Source: Rhodoligotrophos defluvii (GTDB taxonomy: Bacteria > Pseudomonadota > Alphaproteobacteria > Rhizobiales > Im1). From it: 64,000 nucleotides of DNA. Position numbers and translations under genes: made by a program. Of the stretch, positions 10,220 through 19,107 are shown piece after piece. The stretch is taken from the NCBI RefSeq assembly GCF_005281615.1, contig NZ_SZZM01000001.1, forward strand, positions 1,707,455 to 1,771,454, written 5' to 3'. Every line of letters begins with the position of its first letter. Within the stretch, counting starts at the first letter, position 1. The notes beneath the pieces were generated by a model. It did not search any database. It saw only the letters and a program-made list of their open reading frames with translations, and had not been told where the DNA came from.

Positions 10220-11131
10220 TCACTGGCGTTCCGTGCGCCCCGCGCCGGCCAGCTCGAGCTCGGTGAGGATCCACCGGCGGAACATCTTCGCCTTGCGGCT
10301 CAACTCCGCGTCTTCCGCATAATTGAGGAAATAGTCGTAGCCCACATGAACCGAAACCGGGAATGGCTGCACCAGCCGCCCGGCCGCAATATCGTCCTGC
10401 GCCAGTGCGGTGAAGAACAGGGCAACGCCGTGCCCGTCCAGCGCCGCGCGCCGCAATGCGTGCGAATCGTTGAGCCTCAGGCTACGGACGTCGGGCGCCC
10501 AGGCGATCCCGGCCGCCTCGCACCAGGCCTTCCAATGGGCAATATCGAATTCGTAGAGCAGCAGCTGTGACATGAGTTGCGCCGGATGGGTGAGCGGCGC
10601 CAATCTTCGCGCCAGTTCTGGGCTGAGGACGACGGTGAGCGCTCCATCCAGCACCTTTTCCTTCACCACCCCGGCCCAGTTGCCGGCGCCCCAGTTGATG
10701 CCGATTTCGATCCCCTCCCGCTTGTGATCGGCCGGGTGGTAGGAATGGTGCAAGCGCAGCTCGATGCCGGGGTGTTGACCATAGAACGACATGAGCCGCG
10801 GCGTGAGCCAATGGGCAGAAAAGAAGGGGGCCACGCTGACATTCAGGATCTCGCGAGAGCCGCTGCCGGTGATGCGGCCCACGGAATCCTCGATGGTCTC
10901 GAAGGCGCGATAGAGGCCGGCGAACAGGATCTCGCCGGCATCTGTCAGCCGGTTGCGGGTGCCGCGGGCCACGAGCGTCACCGACAGTGCTTGCTCCAAG
11001 GCCTTGATCTGTCGGCTGACCGCTGCCTGGGTCACGCCCAGTTCCTGCGCCGCCTTGGTGAAGCTCAACGTCCGGCCGAGCGCTTCGAAGGCGCGTAGCG
11101 CGGTCAGCGATGGCATGGGGCGCCCACTCAT
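10220..11131 (-). CDS. LysR-family transcriptional regulator (GcvA-like)
   Basis: A 303-residue LysR-type regulator. The winged helix-turn-helix lies at about residues 7-65 (LSFTKAAQELGVTQAAVSRQIKALE), followed by an effector-binding domain of periplasmic-binding-protein type. The sequence FEALGRTLSFTKAAQELGV and the segment FSAHWLTPRL resemble the GcvA/AmpR-like subgroup. It is divergent from the ornithine cyclodeaminase-like gene at 11225 with 93 bases between them, the usual arrangement for a LysR protein and its target. The 3' end overlaps the extended region upstream of the phosphoribosyltransferase gene. Confidence 0.92.
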   Translation of the reverse strand: MSGRPMPSLTALRAFEALGRTLSFTKAAQELGVTQAAVSRQIKALEQALSVTLVARGTRNRLTDAGEILFAGLYRAFETIEDSVGRITGSGSREILNVSVAPFFSAHWLTPRLMSFYGQHPGIELRLHHSYHPADHKREGIEIGINWGAGNWAGVVKEKVLDGALTVVLSPELARRLAPLTHPAQLMSQLLLYEFDIAHWKAWCEAAGIAWAPDVRSLRLNDSHALRRAALDGHGVALFFTALAQDDIAAGRLVQPFPVSVHVGYDYFLNYAEDAELSRKAKMFRRWILTELELAGAGRTERQ

Positions 11132-11138
11132 GACTTCA

Positions 11139-11174
11139 GCTCATGCAATGCAATAAAAACTCATTTGTATGAGC
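11139..11174. promoter_or_regulatory. Inverted repeat in the LysR / cyclodeaminase divergent promoter
   Basis: The arms GCTCAT (11139-11144) and ATGAGC (11169-11174) are perfect inverted repeats 24 bases apart. A second short dyad, CTCAT-TTGT-ATGAG, overlaps the right arm, and the motif GCAATGCA occurs on both sides. The site lies between the divergent LysR gene and the gene at 11225, where a LysR protein would be expected to bind. Binding itself is inferred. Confidence 0.45.
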
Positions 11175-11224
11175 AATGCATCATAATCATTCTGCGGCTC
11201 GCTCGAAACGGAGGAGAGTCGCTC

Positions 11225-12214
11225 ATGACGCAAAGACCTGGCGCAGCAGAAATTGGCAAGGGCAGTTTGCCGGTGCTCATGCTGAACGAAGCGGAGGTCG
11301 AGCGGCTGATCGATCTGCGGGCCTTGCTCGACGGCCTGGCCGAGGGGTTCCGTGCCATGGCGCAAGGCCGGGTGCAGGCGCCGCCACGGCCTGAGCTCAG
11401 CGTGCCGGGCAAGGGCTTCTCGCTGGCCATGCCGGCCTGGATGCAGGGCTGCAATCTCACGGTGAAGATCGTCAACGTGTTCGAGCATAACCTCGCGGTG
11501 GGGCTGCCCAATCATCTCGCCCTGATCGCCCTGTTCGACCCGCAGACAGGCGCGCCGCTTTGTGTGCTCGATGGCACCTATATCACCGGCGTGCGCACGG
11601 CCGCGTCCGCCGTGCTGTCGGTTGCGTCTCTCGCGCGGCCGGATGCGCGGGTCGCGACCGTGGTCGGAGCCGGCGTGCAGGGGCGGGAACACCTGCGGCT
11701 GCTGCCGCTGGTGCGTGACTTCGCGGAAATCCGCCTCGCATCGCTCTACCCCGAAGATGCCGAGGCTCTGGCACGGCGCTTTCCGGGCGTGCGGGCCGTC
11801 ACCGACATCGAGGCTGCGGTTCGCAGCGCGGATGTGGTCTGCCTCGCCAGCCATGCCTATGAGCCGGTCATCCGGTCGGACTGGGTAAGGCCGGGCACCC
11901 ATGTCACATCGGTCGGCTATGCGCCGCCGCGCGGCGAGCTGCCGACGGATCTGCTCGAGCGCGCCACCCTGTATGTGGAGACGGAAGCGGCCTTCGAGCC
12001 GCCGCCGGTGGGCTGTGCCGAACTGGCGGGGCTGGCGCCCTCCGCCGGGATCAGGCTCGGCGACATGCTCACCGGCACCGCGCCCGGCCGTGTATCCGAC
12101 CAGCAGGTGACCGTCTACAAGGCCATGGGCATCGCCATGGAGGACATGGTCGCGGCCCATATTGCCTATACGGCAGCGTTGCGCGACAGGGTGGGGCAGC
12201 ACGTGGCGCTTTGA
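11225..12214 (+). CDS. Ornithine cyclodeaminase / mu-crystallin family protein
   Basis: A 329-residue NAD(P)-dependent enzyme of the OCD/mu-crystallin family, whose members include ornithine and lysine cyclodeaminases, alanine dehydrogenase and ketimine reductases. Visible features are the N-terminal substrate domain, the TYITGVRTAA segment and the Rossmann motif VVGAGVQGREH near residue 146. The ATG at 11225 follows GGAGGAG at about 11209-11215. It is divergent from a LysR regulator that probably controls it. The exact substrate is open; a role in amino acid or imino acid metabolism is the most that family membership supports. Confidence 0.88.
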   Translation: MTQRPGAAEIGKGSLPVLMLNEAEVERLIDLRALLDGLAEGFRAMAQGRVQAPPRPELSVPGKGFSLAMPAWMQGCNLTVKIVNVFEHNLAVGLPNHLALIALFDPQTGAPLCVLDGTYITGVRTAASAVLSVASLARPDARVATVVGAGVQGREHLRLLPLVRDFAEIRLASLYPEDAEALARRFPGVRAVTDIEAAVRSADVVCLASHAYEPVIRSDWVRPGTHVTSVGYAPPRGELPTDLLERATLYVETEAAFEPPPVGCAELAGLAPSAGIRLGDMLTGTAPGRVSDQQVTVYKAMGIAMEDMVAAHIAYTAALRDRVGQHVAL

Positions 12215-12255
12215 GCCTCACGTCCCAAACCGCCGGGCGTGGCGCTGACGCAAAG

Positions 12256-14394
12256 TCAGTCGGCGAACACCTTCACCGTGGCACGCAGCAGCTTCTGCCG
12301 ATCGGCGCTGGTGCCGACCAGCACCTCGAACACACCGGGCTCGACCACCGGCTTCAGGTCGAGCCCGGGGAAGGCCAGCTCTGCCACGGGCAGGGAAAAC
12401 CGCACGGTTTTCGTGGCGCCCGGCTTCGGCCGCGCCTTCGCGAAGCGCTTCAGCTCCATAAGTGGCCGGGCCACGCTTGCCACCGGGTCGTGAATGAACA
12501 GAAACACCGTTTCCTCGCCATCGGTGGTGCCCTCGTTTACCACGTCGACCTCTACGAGAATCTCACCATCGCGGGGCAGCGCCGGGGGCGTCGCCCGCAG
12601 GTTCTGCAGGGTGAAGCGGCCATAGGACAGGCCATGCCCAAAGGGAAACAGCGGCTCGACCGGCACATCGAGATATTTGCTGGTGTAGTGGTCGGCCGGG
12701 TTGGCCGGTCGGCCGGATGGGCGCTCGCCATAGAAGATCGGCACCTGGCCGACTTCGCGCGGCCAGGTCACCGATAGGCGGCCGCTCGGATTGTGCTTGC
12801 CCGTCAGCACGTCGGCGATGGCATGGCCCGCTTCCGTGCCCAGCCACCAGGTGGCGAGCACCGCATCCGCCCGTTCGACGATCGAAGAGACCATGAGCGG
12901 CCGGCCCGAGGAGAGCAGCACGACCACAGGCTTGCCCAGGCCGAGCACCGCCTCAACCAGGTCAGCTTGGCAGCCCGGCAGGCCGGGATGGGCGCGGCTG
13001 GTAGCCTCGCCGCTCATATTGGCCGCTTCGCCCACGGCCAGCACGACGAGATCAGCCGAACGGCCTGCGTCGAGTGCATCAGGAATGCCGCTCGCATCGC
13101 CGCCCGCGATGTCGACCCCGGGCACATGGAGGATCTCCACACCCGGCAGGCCGGCCATGAGGCCTTCGAGGATGGTGACAGGGTCCTTCTCGTAGCCTGC
13201 CCCATACCAGGGGCCGCGCATATCGCCGCGCGCATCGGCCAGCGGCCCCAGAAGAGCGACGCGCCGCACCTTGCCACTGACGGGCAGGACCCCGTTATTG
13301 GTGAGAAGCACCACTGCCCGGTGGGCGACGTCGCGGGCAAGGGCCCGCTGCTCGACACCCGTCCGCGCGTCGGGCGGAACGGGCACGCCGCGGCCATAAG
13401 GGTCGTCGAACAGGCCCAATCGCTCCTTGAGCCTCAGCACGCGGCGTACCGACCTGTCGATGTCTTCCATGCTCACGAGGCCGCGTTCCAATGCGACCGG
13501 CAGCCCGTTGGTATAGGCATTGGCCATCATGTCGATGTCGACACCGGCCTTGAGCGCGAGGGCTGCGGCCTCCGCAATGTCGCCGGCGATCCCGTGGTTC
13601 ATCAGTTCGGCAATGGCGTTGTAATCGCTGACGACCACCCCTTCGAAGCCGAGCTCGCCGCGCAGCCAATCGCGAAGAAGCGCCACATGCGCGGTCATAG
13701 GCACGCCGGCGATGTCGTTGAAGGCTGGCATGATGGCAGCTGCCCCGGCTTTCACGGCCGCTTCGAACGGCGGCAGATAGACCTCGCGCAGGGTGCGTTC
13801 GGAGATGTCGACGGAGGCATAATCGCGCCCGGCCAGCGCCGCCCCATAGGCGCAGAAATGCTTGGCCGTGGCTGCCACGGCATTGGACGCCGCCAGATCG
13901 GCACCCTGAAAGCCGCGCACTTTCGCGACAGCCATGCGGCTAGCCACGTAGGGATCTTCGCCGGGCCCCTCCGCCATGCGGCCCCAGCGCGGATCGCGCG
14001 CCACGTCGATCATGGGAGCGAATGCCATGGAAAGGCCGTCGCGGGCCGCCTCGACCGCTGCCATGCGCGCGGTGCTTTCCCAAACGCGCTCGTCGAAAAT
14101 CCCTGCCTCGGCGGGACCGATAGGGAAAATGGTCCTTTGGCCGTGCACCGTGTCGAAGCCGAGCAGCAGGGGAATGCCCAGGCGCGATTCCTCGACCGCA
14201 AGCCGTTGCGCCCGACGAGCAGGCTCCGCGCCCCACAAATTCAACATATTGCCGATGTGGCCAGCCCGAATGCCCTCTGTCGAATCGCCAGCAACGATCG
14301 GTCCGGTCACCGCATAATTGGCCGTGATCATGTTGAGCTGACCGATCTTCTCTTCGAGCGTCATCGCCGTGAGAAGATTTTCGATACGACTCAC
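12256..14394 (-). CDS. GH3 family beta-glucosidase
   Basis: A 712-residue glycoside hydrolase family 3 enzyme. The catalytic (alpha/beta)8 domain (about 1-340) has FDTVHGQRTIFP, DPRWGRMAEGPGEDP and the nucleophile Asp257 in VVSDYNA. The second alpha/beta domain (about 370-600) and a fibronectin type III-like C-terminal domain (about 635-710) follow. No signal peptide is visible, so it is probably cytoplasmic, or exported by another route; many family members are periplasmic. It is divergent from an ABC transporter and near a GH144-like enzyme, so a role in cleaving beta-linked gluco-oligosaccharides such as sophoro-oligosaccharides is a reasonable inference, not shown. Confidence 0.93.
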   Translation of the reverse strand: MSRIENLLTAMTLEEKIGQLNMITANYAVTGPIVAGDSTEGIRAGHIGNMLNLWGAEPARRAQRLAVEESRLGIPLLLGFDTVHGQRTIFPIGPAEAGIFDERVWESTARMAAVEAARDGLSMAFAPMIDVARDPRWGRMAEGPGEDPYVASRMAVAKVRGFQGADLAASNAVAATAKHFCAYGAALAGRDYASVDISERTLREVYLPPFEAAVKAGAAAIMPAFNDIAGVPMTAHVALLRDWLRGELGFEGVVVSDYNAIAELMNHGIAGDIAEAAALALKAGVDIDMMANAYTNGLPVALERGLVSMEDIDRSVRRVLRLKERLGLFDDPYGRGVPVPPDARTGVEQRALARDVAHRAVVLLTNNGVLPVSGKVRRVALLGPLADARGDMRGPWYGAGYEKDPVTILEGLMAGLPGVEILHVPGVDIAGGDASGIPDALDAGRSADLVVLAVGEAANMSGEATSRAHPGLPGCQADLVEAVLGLGKPVVVLLSSGRPLMVSSIVERADAVLATWWLGTEAGHAIADVLTGKHNPSGRLSVTWPREVGQVPIFYGERPSGRPANPADHYTSKYLDVPVEPLFPFGHGLSYGRFTLQNLRATPPALPRDGEILVEVDVVNEGTTDGEETVFLFIHDPVASVARPLMELKRFAKARPKPGATKTVRFSLPVAELAFPGLDLKPVVEPGVFEVLVGTSADRQKLLRATVKVFAD

Positions 14395-14470
14395 AGGGCA
14401 TCCTCCATATTGCGGGTCTCCGCCCCTCGTTCTACAGCATGGGAGTTAAATCCCCCTATCGGGCCAAGCC

Positions 14471-16303
14471 ATGGTCGTGTCCCCAACTAGCGCTGTTCGG
14501 AACGCTCCGGCGGAATACCAGCCGTCGGAAGAGGGTGCCGCATCGCAGCTTTGGATGCTCGCGGGGACCTTCCTCGCCTCGCCGCTGTTCTCCCGCATCG
14601 TGCTCCTCGCGGTCGGCATCGTGATCGTGGTGGGGGCAACCGCCTATGGCCAGGTGAAGCTGAATGCCTGGAACGAGCCTTTCTACAACGCCCTCTCCCG
14701 CAAGAACCTTGGTGAGTTCCTGCACCAGCTCGTGGTTTTCGCCGTCATTGCCGGCGGGCTCCTGGTGCTCAACGTCGCCCAGACCTGGCTCAACCAGATG
14801 ATGCAGCTGAAGCTACGGGAGGGCCTGGTCCGCGATCTGATCGGCGAATGGATGCAGCCAGGCCGTGCTTTCCGCCTGAGCAATGCCGGACCCATCGGTG
14901 CCAATCCCGACATGCGCATTCACGAGGATGCGCAGATGCTCACCCAGCTTTCCACCAATCTCGGCATCGGGCTGCTGCAGTCGTCGCTCCTGCTCGGCAG
15001 CTTCATCGGCGTGCTGTGGGCGCTCTCGGACGGGGTGATCTTCAACGTGGCGGGCCACAGGTTCGGCATACCCGGCTATATGGTGTGGTGCGCGCTGCTC
15101 TATGCGGGCGTGGCGTCCTGGATCAGCTGGCTGGTGGGACGCCCGCTCATCGGGCTCAACGCCGACCTCTATGCGCGCGAGGCCGAGCTCCGCTTCTCCC
15201 TGGTGCAGGTCAACGAGAATGCTGACGGCATTGCGCTCAATGGCGGCGAGGTGGACGAACGGAATCGGCTCCAGGGCGTGCTCGACGCCGTGCTCCACCA
15301 GATGCGCCGCATCGTGTTCGCGGTGACGGGGCTGACCTGGGTCACGGCGGGCTATGGCTGGTTCACGATCGTGGCCCCCATTCTGGTGGCGGCGCCAGGC
15401 TATTTCACCGGGGATCTGTCCTTTGGCGGACTGATGATGGTGGTTGGCGCCTTCAATCAGGTGCAAAGCGCCTTGCGGTGGTTCGTCGACAATTTCTCCA
15501 TCATCGCGAACTGGCGCGCCCTGCTCCTGCGCATTGCGAGCTTCCGCCGCGCCGTGATCGCGATGGACAGCTTCTCGCATGGTCCAGCCTCGCTCTCGGT
15601 GGTCAGGACTGATGCGGAGGAGCTTCGTCTGGAAGACGTTATCCTCGCTCTTCCAAGCGACAGCGCCCGGCTCCAGGAAGGTACGGTCGCCATCGGTCCA
15701 GGCGAACGGGTGTTGGTCATGGGCGATTCGGGCTCCGGCAAAACCGTGCTGTTCCGCGCAATAGGCGGCTTGTGGCCGTGGGGGTCCGGCCGGATCCTGC
15801 TGCCGGCGCAAGGGGTGATGTTCGTGCCGCGCCGGCCCTACATTCCGTCCGGCTCGCTGCGCGCCGCACTTGCCTATCCTGCGCCGCAGGTGGCCTATAC
15901 CGACCAGGAGCTCGCCGCCGCTCTCAAGGCGACACATCTCGCCCATCTCGCAGGCGACTTGGACCGCAGTGCCCGCTGGGACCGGGAACTGGCCGACGAC
16001 GAGCAGCAGTGTCTCGCTTTCGCCCGCATCTATCTGCGCAAGCCGCGGTGGATCGTCATCGACGAGGCGATGGACAGCCTGGATGACGACAGGCGTAAGG
16101 CAATCTTCGCCCGTCTGGCTGAAGATATTCCCGGCGCGGCCATCATCTATATCGGGCGCGGCAGCGCTGCCGATGGACTGTTCTCGCGCGTGCTCCACCT
16201 GGTCAAGGACCCGGGCATGGCCGGAACGGTAACGGCCCAGCCGGCAGCCACCGGTCCCACCCCACCTTCTGCCTCGCTTCAGACGGCGGCCGTCACCCCC
16301 TAG
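14471..16303 (+). CDS. ABC transporter, fused permease and ATPase (SbmA/BacA-YddA type)
   Basis: A 610-residue half-transporter: an N-terminal membrane domain with about five or six hydrophobic segments (roughly 40-60, 87-107, 168-188, 200-225, 290-330) and a C-terminal ATPase. This order and the NAWNEPFYNAL and LNQMMQLKLRE segments fit the SbmA/BacA and YddA group (ABC-D type), which handle peptides, B12 or long-chain substrates. Walker A is GDSGSGKT from residue 418 and Walker B is RWIVIDEAMD. The signature motif is degenerate: LADDEQQ stands where LSLGEQQ is expected. It begins a + strand run with the GH144-like and GH15 genes 18 bases downstream, divergent from the GH3 gene. Confidence 0.88.
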   Translation: MVVSPTSAVRNAPAEYQPSEEGAASQLWMLAGTFLASPLFSRIVLLAVGIVIVVGATAYGQVKLNAWNEPFYNALSRKNLGEFLHQLVVFAVIAGGLLVLNVAQTWLNQMMQLKLREGLVRDLIGEWMQPGRAFRLSNAGPIGANPDMRIHEDAQMLTQLSTNLGIGLLQSSLLLGSFIGVLWALSDGVIFNVAGHRFGIPGYMVWCALLYAGVASWISWLVGRPLIGLNADLYAREAELRFSLVQVNENADGIALNGGEVDERNRLQGVLDAVLHQMRRIVFAVTGLTWVTAGYGWFTIVAPILVAAPGYFTGDLSFGGLMMVVGAFNQVQSALRWFVDNFSIIANWRALLLRIASFRRAVIAMDSFSHGPASLSVVRTDAEELRLEDVILALPSDSARLQEGTVAIGPGERVLVMGDSGSGKTVLFRAIGGLWPWGSGRILLPAQGVMFVPRRPYIPSGSLRAALAYPAPQVAYTDQELAAALKATHLAHLAGDLDRSARWDRELADDEQQCLAFARIYLRKPRWIVIDEAMDSLDDDRRKAIFARLAEDIPGAAIIYIGRGSAADGLFSRVLHLVKDPGMAGTVTAQPAATGPTPPSASLQTAAVTP

Positions 16304-16321
16304 CGCCAAGGAATTCATCGA

Positions 16322-17623
16322 ATGCAAGAGCCCTCGCATTTGGCACCTGTCACCACGCGCCCGACTGCCCTCTCGGACGAGGCACTGGTCGATCTTGTCC
16401 AGCGGCAGAGCTTCCGTTTCTTTTGGGAAGGTGCCCATCCGGTGAGCGGTCTCGCCCGCGACCGGACCACGACCACGGGAGATCCGGATGACGACATCGT
16501 CTGCAGCGGCGGCTCAGGCTTTGCCGCAATGGCCCTCGTCGTTGGTGCCGAGCGGGGCTGGATCACGCGGCAACAGGCGGTTGCCAGGCTCTCCACCATG
16601 CTCGACTGCCTGGAGCGGGCGACCTGCTACCACGGCGCCTTCCCCCACTTCCTGAACGGCCGCACCGGCGCCACCATTCCCTTCTCGCGCAAGGACGACG
16701 GCGGAGACATTGTCGAGACGGCGTTCCTGATGGAAGGGCTGCTCTGCGCCCGGCAGTATTTCGACGCCGATATCCCGGCTGAAACGCGCTTGCGCCAGCG
16801 GATCGACCTGCTGTGGCGGGAAACGGAGTGGAACTGGTACACCCAAGGCGGGCGCGAGGTGCTTTATTGGCACTGGAGCCCCAATAATGGCTTTGCCATG
16901 AACCATGAGGTGCGCGGCTGGAACGAGTGCCTGGTGGCCTATGTACTGGCCGCCGGCGCGCCGCGATATGCGATCGATCCCGGCGTGTATCACAACGGTT
17001 GGGCGCTCAACCGCGAGTTTCTCAATGGCCATAGCTATTATGATATCGAGCTGCCGTTGGGACCTCCCATGGGCGGGCCGTTGTTCTTCTGCCACTACAG
17101 CTTTTCCGGGCTCGATCCGCGCGGACTCAAGGATCGCTATGCTGATTACTGGCAGCAGAACCTCAGCCACACCCTGATCAACTACGCTCACTGCGTGCGC
17201 AACCCCTATGGCCACAAAGGCTATGGGCCGGACTGCTGGGGGCTCACCGCGAGCGATGACCCGAACGGCTATGCGGCACATGCGCCCAGCAACGACAACG
17301 GCGTGATCTCGCCGACCGCCGCCCTGTCGAGCTTTCCCTATGCGCCGGACAAGGCCATGCGCGCGCTGCGCCACTTCTATCACACGCTGGGCGACCGCAT
17401 CTGGGGCCGCTTCGGCTTCGTGGACGCCTTCTCCCTGAACGACGACTGGTATGCGCAAACCTTCCTGGCGATCGACCAGGGGCCGGTGGTCACCATGATC
17501 GAGAACCACCGGAGCGGCCTGCTGTGGCGGCTGTTCATGAGCGCGCCGGAAGTGCAGACCGGGCTGCGGCGGCTCGGGTTCACCAGCCCTCACCTGGGTA
17601 ATGACGGCACACCGGTGGCATAG
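16322..17623 (+). CDS. GH144-like endo-beta-1,2-glucanase (Pfam Glycoamylase fold)
   Basis: A 433-residue (alpha/alpha)6-barrel protein of the family once called putative glucoamylase (PF10091), which contains GH144 endo-beta-1,2-glucanases and the C-terminal part of cyclic beta-1,2-glucan synthases. Landmarks are QRQSFRFFWEGAHP near the N-terminus, SRKDDGGDIVETAFLMEGLL in the middle, LYWHWSPNNGF, CHYSFSGLDPRG, YGPDCWGLTASD and DAFSLNDDWYAQTFLAIDQ. These are strongly conserved in the family. No clear signal peptide is seen. It sits 18 bases after the ABC gene and its stop abuts the GH15 start, so these three form an operon. Activity on beta-1,2-glucan is inferred from the family. Confidence 0.85.
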   Translation: MQEPSHLAPVTTRPTALSDEALVDLVQRQSFRFFWEGAHPVSGLARDRTTTTGDPDDDIVCSGGSGFAAMALVVGAERGWITRQQAVARLSTMLDCLERATCYHGAFPHFLNGRTGATIPFSRKDDGGDIVETAFLMEGLLCARQYFDADIPAETRLRQRIDLLWRETEWNWYTQGGREVLYWHWSPNNGFAMNHEVRGWNECLVAYVLAAGAPRYAIDPGVYHNGWALNREFLNGHSYYDIELPLGPPMGGPLFFCHYSFSGLDPRGLKDRYADYWQQNLSHTLINYAHCVRNPYGHKGYGPDCWGLTASDDPNGYAAHAPSNDNGVISPTAALSSFPYAPDKAMRALRHFYHTLGDRIWGRFGFVDAFSLNDDWYAQTFLAIDQGPVVTMIENHRSGLLWRLFMSAPEVQTGLRRLGFTSPHLGNDGTPVA

Positions 17624-19072
17624 ATGATGACCCTGCCGGAGCCGATCTCTGCCGATCGGGATGCGCTTGTCTCGTGGATGGAGACCGCCTGCCGGTTTGC
17701 GGTGGGGGAGATGCTGAACAGCATCTCGGCGACCGGTATCACGAAGGAGCGGCCCGGCTTCGGCCAGACCATCGTACCGAAGGCGGGCTCGGTGCTGGCC
17801 TCTCCTGTGCTCGCCTCATATGATCCGGATCCTGACTATTTCTTCCATTGGCTGCGGGATTCGGCCATCGTGATGGATGCGCTGCGGGTGCTCATTGCCG
17901 ATGGCGTCCTGCCGCGGCAACATCTGCAGCACTTCGCTGCCTTCGTTGATTTTAGCCTGGCCCTCGGCCAGCTGGATGGACGCGCGCTACCGCGCGAGCG
18001 CATCGAGGCAAGCACCGCGCCCGATGACCGCAAGTTCCTGCGCCCAGCCGAAGAGCTGGCGCAACTCCATGGCGACCGGGTGCTCGGGGACGTGCGCTTC
18101 AATCCCGACGGCACGCTGGACATCACCCGCTGGGAACGGCCGCAGAACGACGGCCCCGCGCTGCGTGCCCTCACGCTGCTGCGCTACCGGCCCCTCCTCG
18201 GGGCCGAGCACACAGCTCTACATCAAAAGCTGCTGGACCTGCTGCGGACGGATCTCGACTACACCTGCCGGCATTGGCGCTCACCTTCGGTGGACTTCTG
18301 GGAGGAGGAGGCCAATGACCATTACGCTACACGCGTCGTCCAGCTCGCCGCACTGGAGGATGGGACCTCGGCCATGCAAGAGATCGGCGCCGTCGCCCTT
18401 GCCCAGGGGTGCCGCACCGCGGCGAGCGAATTGAGGAAAGCCCTTACCGACCATTGGTCGCCGCAGCACGGCTTCTATCTCAGCAGGCTGGAAATGAGGA
18501 CCGAGCATAGCCGCCGCAAAGCGCGCGACATCGCCACCATTCTCGCGGTTCTCCACGCCGAACGCCATACGGGGCCGCACAGTGTGCTCGACCCAAAGGT
18601 GCAGGCGACGCTTGTTTGCCTCGAAGACCTGTTCGCGGCGGAATACCCGATCAATCATGGCCGCAACGACCGCGGTCCGGCTATGGGCCGCTACCTTGGC
18701 GACGTCTATTACAGCGGCGGCGCCTATTATTTCTCCACCCTCGCCGCGGCTGAATTCTATTACCGCCTGTCAGCCGCCGTGCGCGCCGGGAGGGCCCTCG
18801 CGATCACACCGGAGAACCGCACCTTTATCGCGCGGTGCCTCGGCGGCGCGGCGTCAGGCGCGCCTTTGGCCGAGGCACTGCTTGCGCGCGGCGACCAGTT
18901 CATGGCGACCGTGCGGGACTATACGCCAGCCTCGCTCGAATTGTCGGAGCAATTCGATCAGACAACCGGCGTGCAGACATCGGCGAAACGGCTGACCTGG
19001 AGCTATGCGGCGCTGATCACCGCGGTGGCCGCTCGCCGACGTGCTCAGCCCGACGACCACGGCCAGGGCTGA
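17624..19072 (+). CDS. GH15 family glucoamylase-like glycoside hydrolase
   Basis: A 482-residue GH15 enzyme. Family features are FFHWLRDSAIVMDAL near residue 65, the general acid region DFWEEEANDHYATRVVQ, and the C-terminal block SLELSEQFDQTTG followed by KRLTWSYAAL, which carries the second catalytic glutamate. GH15 enzymes release glucose from the non-reducing end of alpha-glucans or related substrates, with inversion. No signal peptide is evident. The ATG follows the stop codon of the GH144-like gene directly, so translation is probably coupled. Its pairing with a beta-1,2-glucanase is unusual, and the true substrate could be a mixed or substituted glucan. Confidence 0.88.
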   Translation: MMTLPEPISADRDALVSWMETACRFAVGEMLNSISATGITKERPGFGQTIVPKAGSVLASPVLASYDPDPDYFFHWLRDSAIVMDALRVLIADGVLPRQHLQHFAAFVDFSLALGQLDGRALPRERIEASTAPDDRKFLRPAEELAQLHGDRVLGDVRFNPDGTLDITRWERPQNDGPALRALTLLRYRPLLGAEHTALHQKLLDLLRTDLDYTCRHWRSPSVDFWEEEANDHYATRVVQLAALEDGTSAMQEIGAVALAQGCRTAASELRKALTDHWSPQHGFYLSRLEMRTEHSRRKARDIATILAVLHAERHTGPHSVLDPKVQATLVCLEDLFAAEYPINHGRNDRGPAMGRYLGDVYYSGGAYYFSTLAAAEFYYRLSAAVRAGRALAITPENRTFIARCLGGAASGAPLAEALLARGDQFMATVRDYTPASLELSEQFDQTTGVQTSAKRLTWSYAALITAVAARRRAQPDDHGQG

Positions 19073-19107
19073 CGCCCCTGCGGATCACCAGACTGGACAT
19101 TCCTTGC

